57,985 bases of DNA from Desulfobulbus propionicus (lineage in GTDB: Bacteria; Desulfobacterota; Desulfobulbia; Desulfobulbales; Desulfobulbaceae), in NCBI GenBank assembly GCA_002748735.1, contig PDTC01000021.1:1-57985 (forward strand), written 5' to 3'. Made by a program: the position numbers and the translations under genes. The notes beneath the pieces are model-generated. The model was given only the letters and a program-made list of their open reading frames with translations, did not search any database and was not told the origin of the DNA. Below, in pieces: positions 55,101 to 57,985 of this stretch. How positions within the stretch are numbered: the stretch's first letter is position 1; each line of letters opens with the position of its first letter.

Positions 55101-56135
55101 TTACGCCTGCAAGGTGTGAAACCCGCTGGTCAGATACTGCCCGAGGTCCTTATCGATAAACAGGGCCTCACATCCCTCCATGGTGTCGAGGATAGCGGTT
55201 GCCCGTTCGTGACCGAGCACCATGGCGGCGGTGGCCAGGCCATCAGCGATCATCACTTCAGGGGCGATGACACTGGCACTGGCCAGCTCTGGCGGTGAAA
55301 AACCGTTTTTGGGGTCAACGATATGGTGAAACCTGCGATCCGGAGTAAAGGCCTGCATGTAATCACCAGAGGTGGCAATGGCCTGGTCTTTCAGGACAAT
55401 GGTGATCATTTCCCGGGGGTGTTCCGGCCTGGGATTGGCCACACCGATACGCCAGGGCTCACCGTCCGCCTTGGTGCCGCTAACCATCAGGTCTCCACCA
55501 GCCTCGACATAGACATCGGTGAAGCCGATCTCGGCCAGTGCCAGTACCGCCTGATCGACAGCATAGCCCTTCCCGATACCGTCCAGCGTTACCCCCATAC
55601 CAGGTATGGCATAGCTGATCGCCTCTCCTTCAATACGGACATTGGCATAGCCAACCAGGGTGAGCGCCGCCTCGACTTCAGCAGGGGCCGGAGCCTGCCA
55701 CTGATCGCCCTGCTTTTTGTAGAGCCCCAAAAGGGGGAGCACCGTGGGGTCAAAGGCACCCTCAGTTTTTTCACTGAGCATAAGGGCCTCCTGCATGACC
55801 TTGAGCAGATCCGCAGAGGCCGTTGGCAACCGCCCTTCCCGGTTCAGCCTGGCAAGCTCACTGCCCTGATTATGGCGACTGAGGATCAGCTCCAGCGCAT
55901 CCATGCGCGCAAAGGCACGGCGGGCTGCACGTTCACAACTGTCGTCATCTGGACCATAGAGGATAAGGTTCACCTCAGTACCCATACGCATGGCTGAACG
56001 CCGCAGCATCGTACCGCCATGGCGCAGGCCGGACAAACCAGCGATCAGTAGCACCCCGGTGCCAAAAGCGGCAAGGCCAAACTGACGCCTGGTGAAACGA
56101 TGCCCGGGTTGTCGGCTCTCGCACAGATCGTTCAT
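55101..56135 (-). CDS. apbE: FAD:protein FMN transferase with Tat-type signal
   Basis: ApbE attaches FMN to Thr of target proteins such as NqrC or RnfG. I start at the ATG at 56135 (344 aa) after GGGAGTG. The N-terminus has FTRRQFGLAAFGTGVLLIAG, a twin-arginine signal, where the E. coli enzyme is a lipoprotein. The FAD-binding domain has AMRMGTEVNLILYG and LILSRHNQGSELARLN, then GAFDPTVLPLLGLY, GVTLDGIGKGYAVD and DVYVEAGGDLMVSG, with the metal-site Asp in MIADGLATAAMVLG. No Nqr, Rnf or other flavoprotein target is in the window. Confidence 0.92.
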   Translation of the reverse strand: MNDLCESRQPGHRFTRRQFGLAAFGTGVLLIAGLSGLRHGGTMLRRSAMRMGTEVNLILYGPDDDSCERAARRAFARMDALELILSRHNQGSELARLNREGRLPTASADLLKVMQEALMLSEKTEGAFDPTVLPLLGLYKKQGDQWQAPAPAEVEAALTLVGYANVRIEGEAISYAIPGMGVTLDGIGKGYAVDQAVLALAEIGFTDVYVEAGGDLMVSGTKADGEPWRIGVANPRPEHPREMITIVLKDQAIATSGDYMQAFTPDRRFHHIVDPKNGFSPPELASASVIAPEVMIADGLATAAMVLGHERATAILDTMEGCEALFIDKDLGQYLTSGFHTLQA

Positions 56136-56505
56136 TACTTCACTCCCATAAAAAGAGACAAAGAGTAACCACGCAACCGGCTCAAAGACAAGCTTTGGCC
56201 ATTGCCAGTTGTCTCTCATACTAGCAAGTCCTCAGGATATTGCCAAGCCTGACCGCTGGTTCCCGGCAAAGGCAGAGCCAGCAAAAAAGGGTATGAAAAA
56301 ACAGGAGAGAGTGGGTACCCCTCAGGCATAACGAGTACCGGAGAGTATGGCAGCGGCTGCAGGAAAGGGGAACCTCGAGGTGGGCCTTGGTGTTGGCAAA
56401 TCTCGGGTGCCGCTCGCAACTATCTGGACCTCCTGGCAGGTCCCCGGAAAAGGCGCACCGTCACCGAAGAAGCCGCAAAGATCACGGCGCCAATCCTGCC
56501 GGCAG
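56136..56505. other. intergenic region upstream of apbE, no gene recognised
   Basis: The stretch is 370 bases. The frames on both strands are short and have no ribosome-binding site or recognisable domain. I looked for a riboswitch-like core or tRNA and found none I could support. It should contain the apbE promoter. Confidence 0.45.
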
Positions 56506-57102
56506 TTAGTACTCGTACTTAATGGAGCAGCTATGGAGACGAATCCCAGGGGGCAAGTGAACCATTAGGAAATAGGCGAAAAAGTTTGTGTCCACAGTCT
56601 CTGGGGTGGTAAAAGTCTGTCTTTTTCGATAAATCGTTGTTACCTCGAGTGGTGGTATGAAGTACATATAATCGCCAACCACGGAAACTCGCCCAACAGG
56701 AGGATTAATCCCATACCCAAAGATTCTCTTTTTGTATAACAGTACAGAAACATTTTCATCAACAGGAGATCCGGCTTCTCTGCTGAGTACCACCTCGAGG
56801 CCTGTGATAAGCGCGCCGTGGGGAAGATGAGCATCAGCGGCAAACGGCCTCCTAACATTCGAACCAAGGTGCCTGACAAAAAAATTCAAATAAGGATCAT
56901 AAGAATTATTCCTGTCCACCACATAATCATTTGTTCCCATGGGAATAAACCCTGCGTTTGTCACCGTGTACTTCTGTTTGACTGGTTTGGCCTTGGTCAG
57001 CAGGGGGATAACCACGGTTTTCTTGTCAGCTGCTGCGGCAGCTCCGCAGAACAACAGCGCTGTACAACAAAGGACTACACCAACAATGCTTTTTCGTGTC
57101 AT
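56506..57102 (-). CDS. exported protein of unknown function, intact paralogue
   Basis: The ATG at 57102, with GGGAGAGG before it, opens a signal peptide (VGVVLCCTALLFCGAAAAA) and a 198-residue secreted protein. The mature part begins ADKKTVVIPLLTKA and is beta-like, ending HLPPGIRLHSCSIKYEY. I do not recognise the family. The upstream neighbour (57155-57702) is a broken copy with the same start and a matching end, so the pair arose by duplication. The role is unknown; there is no membrane segment after the signal. Confidence 0.75.
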   Translation of the reverse strand: MTRKSIVGVVLCCTALLFCGAAAAADKKTVVIPLLTKAKPVKQKYTVTNAGFIPMGTNDYVVDRNNSYDPYLNFFVRHLGSNVRRPFAADAHLPHGALITGLEVVLSREAGSPVDENVSVLLYKKRIFGYGINPPVGRVSVVGDYMYFIPPLEVTTIYRKRQTFTTPETVDTNFFAYFLMVHLPPGIRLHSCSIKYEY

Positions 57103-57154
57103 TTTTCCTCTCCCTGGTCGATGTTGTGCAGTACAGCAGATTTTCCTGCAACAC

Positions 57155-57702
57155 GATGTGGTAACCAACACTCGCCCCGTGAAACTTAGCGCCAGGTCGC
57201 AAATGAAGTCGTAGGAAGTAGCCGGCATGTGGCGAAACCTTCAGGTAGGGTGGTGACCGGTGAAAAAAAGCTCTCCTGATATTGTCAGAGGCGTCAGGTG
57301 CGAGTTCCACTTCACCTAACTCCACTATTTTTCCCCACTCAAAAGGAGGAAATATGCTCTTACTGAGCTTCCTTCTATGTAAACTTAGTGTTATAGGCTT
57401 GGTGCCGGTAGCAGCAGTGCTTCCCCATAGATAGAGGGATCGATAAGGGCCTCGTCGGGAAGGTGAACACCGGCATAAAAATACTGTGTAACGCTTCCGG
57501 TATTCTGCAGATAATGAGTACGATAAGGCGAATCTCCAAAAACCATTAACCAGTGATTAGAAGTGGCTCCGTAAGGAGTAAACTCTTCAGGTTGCACGGT
57601 GTACGCCGAGTCCACTGGTCCGGCCTTGGTCATCAGGGGGATAACCACGGCTTTCTTGTCAGCTGCTGCGGCAGCCCCGCAGAACAACAACGCTGTACAA
57701 CG
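57155..57702 (-). pseudogene. decayed paralogue of the exported protein (truncated signal, one frameshift)
   Basis: Read on the minus strand, LLFCGAAAAADKKAVVIPLM matches the signal end and mature start of the next gene, but the first half of the signal peptide is missing and a TGA lies directly upstream. The frame ends early at 57391 after PAPSL. A shift of one base near 57445 restores SLYLWGSTAATGTKPITLSL and later YFLRLHLRPGAKFHGASVGY. That aligns with AYFLMVHLPPGIRLHSCSIKY of the intact copy. So the reading is broken by a lost base (or a two-base gain). No stop equivalent to the paralogue's is kept; the frame runs on into the next gene. Confidence 0.75.
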
Positions 57703-57754
57703 CTGAGTTCACCGGCGAGTGAAACGACTTGCTGGAAAAAGTTTTTGCAACAAG

Positions 57755-57985
57755 CTAAAGCAATAAATTTTCGCTGTTATTTGGGAATTCAACCTTTATT
57801 CGTAACTTGCCTCCTAAAGCTTCAACGTAACGTTGCATCGCGCGAACTGTAATATTTGGTCTCCGCTCTAACTCGGACAATGCAGCTTGGGATACTCCCA
57901 TAGCTTGAGCCATTTCTTTCTGTGTTTTTTGTTGAGCTTTACGAATTTGTTGCAAGCGAATTGTTGCAATTTTTTCTTCAGCTTT
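57755..57985 (-). CDS. XRE-family HTH antitoxin-like regulator (5' end beyond the window)
   Basis: The frame is open to the window edge and ends at 57755. It carries an HTH of the HigA/XRE type: QQKTQKEMAQAMGVSQAALS, then ELERRPNITVRAMQRYVEAL and GGKLRIKVEFP. That arrangement (HTH directly followed by a YVEALGGxLxI strand) is typical of short antitoxins of RelE/HigB-type pairs. A toxin would be expected upstream, outside the window. The composition is A/T-rich, unlike most genes here, which suggests mobility. The start is not visible; an internal ATG is absent before 57955. Confidence 0.8.
   Translation of the reverse strand, partial: KAEEKIATIRLQQIRKAQQKTQKEMAQAMGVSQAALSELERRPNITVRAMQRYVEALGGKLRIKVEFPNNSENLLL

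Noticed and set aside
56136-56505. Riboswitch or structured RNA upstream of apbE
   Set aside because: No conserved core could be matched; only weak short pairings were seen.
1-57985. CRISPR arrays or prophage
   Set aside because: No regularly spaced repeats, and no phage structural, integrase or lysis genes were seen.

Overview
The window is 57,985 bases of Gram-negative bacterial chromosome. The gene set and arrangement suggest an anaerobic or sulfur-metabolising Desulfobacterota of the Desulfobulbales type. The grounds are a gap-rimI-pgk-tpiA-secG-tRNA-Leu cluster, a pilMNOP operon ending in a lipoprotein secretin, a GlcD/GlcF-type dehydrogenase pair, and many Sec- and outer-membrane lipoproteins. 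No 16S rRNA or sulfate-reduction gene is present, so this placement is inference from gene style.

Layout. 1-1154 is a graveyard of insertion sequences (IS1380 and IS66 remnants) in an A/T-rich stretch. 1179-5443 holds ferrochelatase (hemH), a TraB/PrgY-family membrane protein and a LysM lytic transglycosylase (mltD-like). 5754-12617 holds an unusually long class A penicillin-binding protein, a TPR lipoprotein carrying an 11-C tract, a coiled-coil membrane protein and a DUF456 protein. 13059-14639 is an A/T-richer islet with a 66-residue ORF and a CapK/phenylacetate-CoA-ligase-like enzyme, followed by an IS3 orfA remnant. 15051-19156 (minus strand) is a lower-glycolysis operon (divergent GAPDH, RimI, Pgk, TpiA, SecG, tRNA-Leu-GAG). 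19434-23756 has sfsA-queC facing lepB-pyrB-pyrC.

24102-31609 is the most distinctive block: pilM, pilN, pilO, pilP, then an AMIN/STN/TPR periplasmic protein, a separate lipoprotein secretin of MshL/BfpB style, and a glycine-rich lipoprotein that looks CsgG-related. In effect PilQ is split over two genes and accompanied by two extra envelope proteins. A bidirectional terminator separates it from a minus-strand operon (CoA-binding protein, uvrA, secB). 35633-40651 has glyQ (without glyS beside it) and an oxidase pair GlcD/GlcF with a TDT-family anion transporter. 42132-47117 is letA-letB (seven MCE domains) plus an EamA transporter with overlapping genes. The right part (47214-56135) is a series of mostly single genes: CBS-ACT protein, GDP-fucose synthase, MFS transporter, DEDDy exonuclease, CMD-family protein, SrkA-type kinase, DJ-1 protein, secreted metzincin and Tat-type ApbE.

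The right edge (56506-57985) has an uncharacterised exported protein, a decayed upstream paralogue of it (truncated signal peptide and one frameshift), and a partial HTH antitoxin-like gene running off the window. There is no CRISPR array, prophage or complete mobile element. The strongest candidates for something under-described are the pil cluster with its divided secretin system, the 66-aa ORF/ligase islet, and the paralogous secreted pair at the end.
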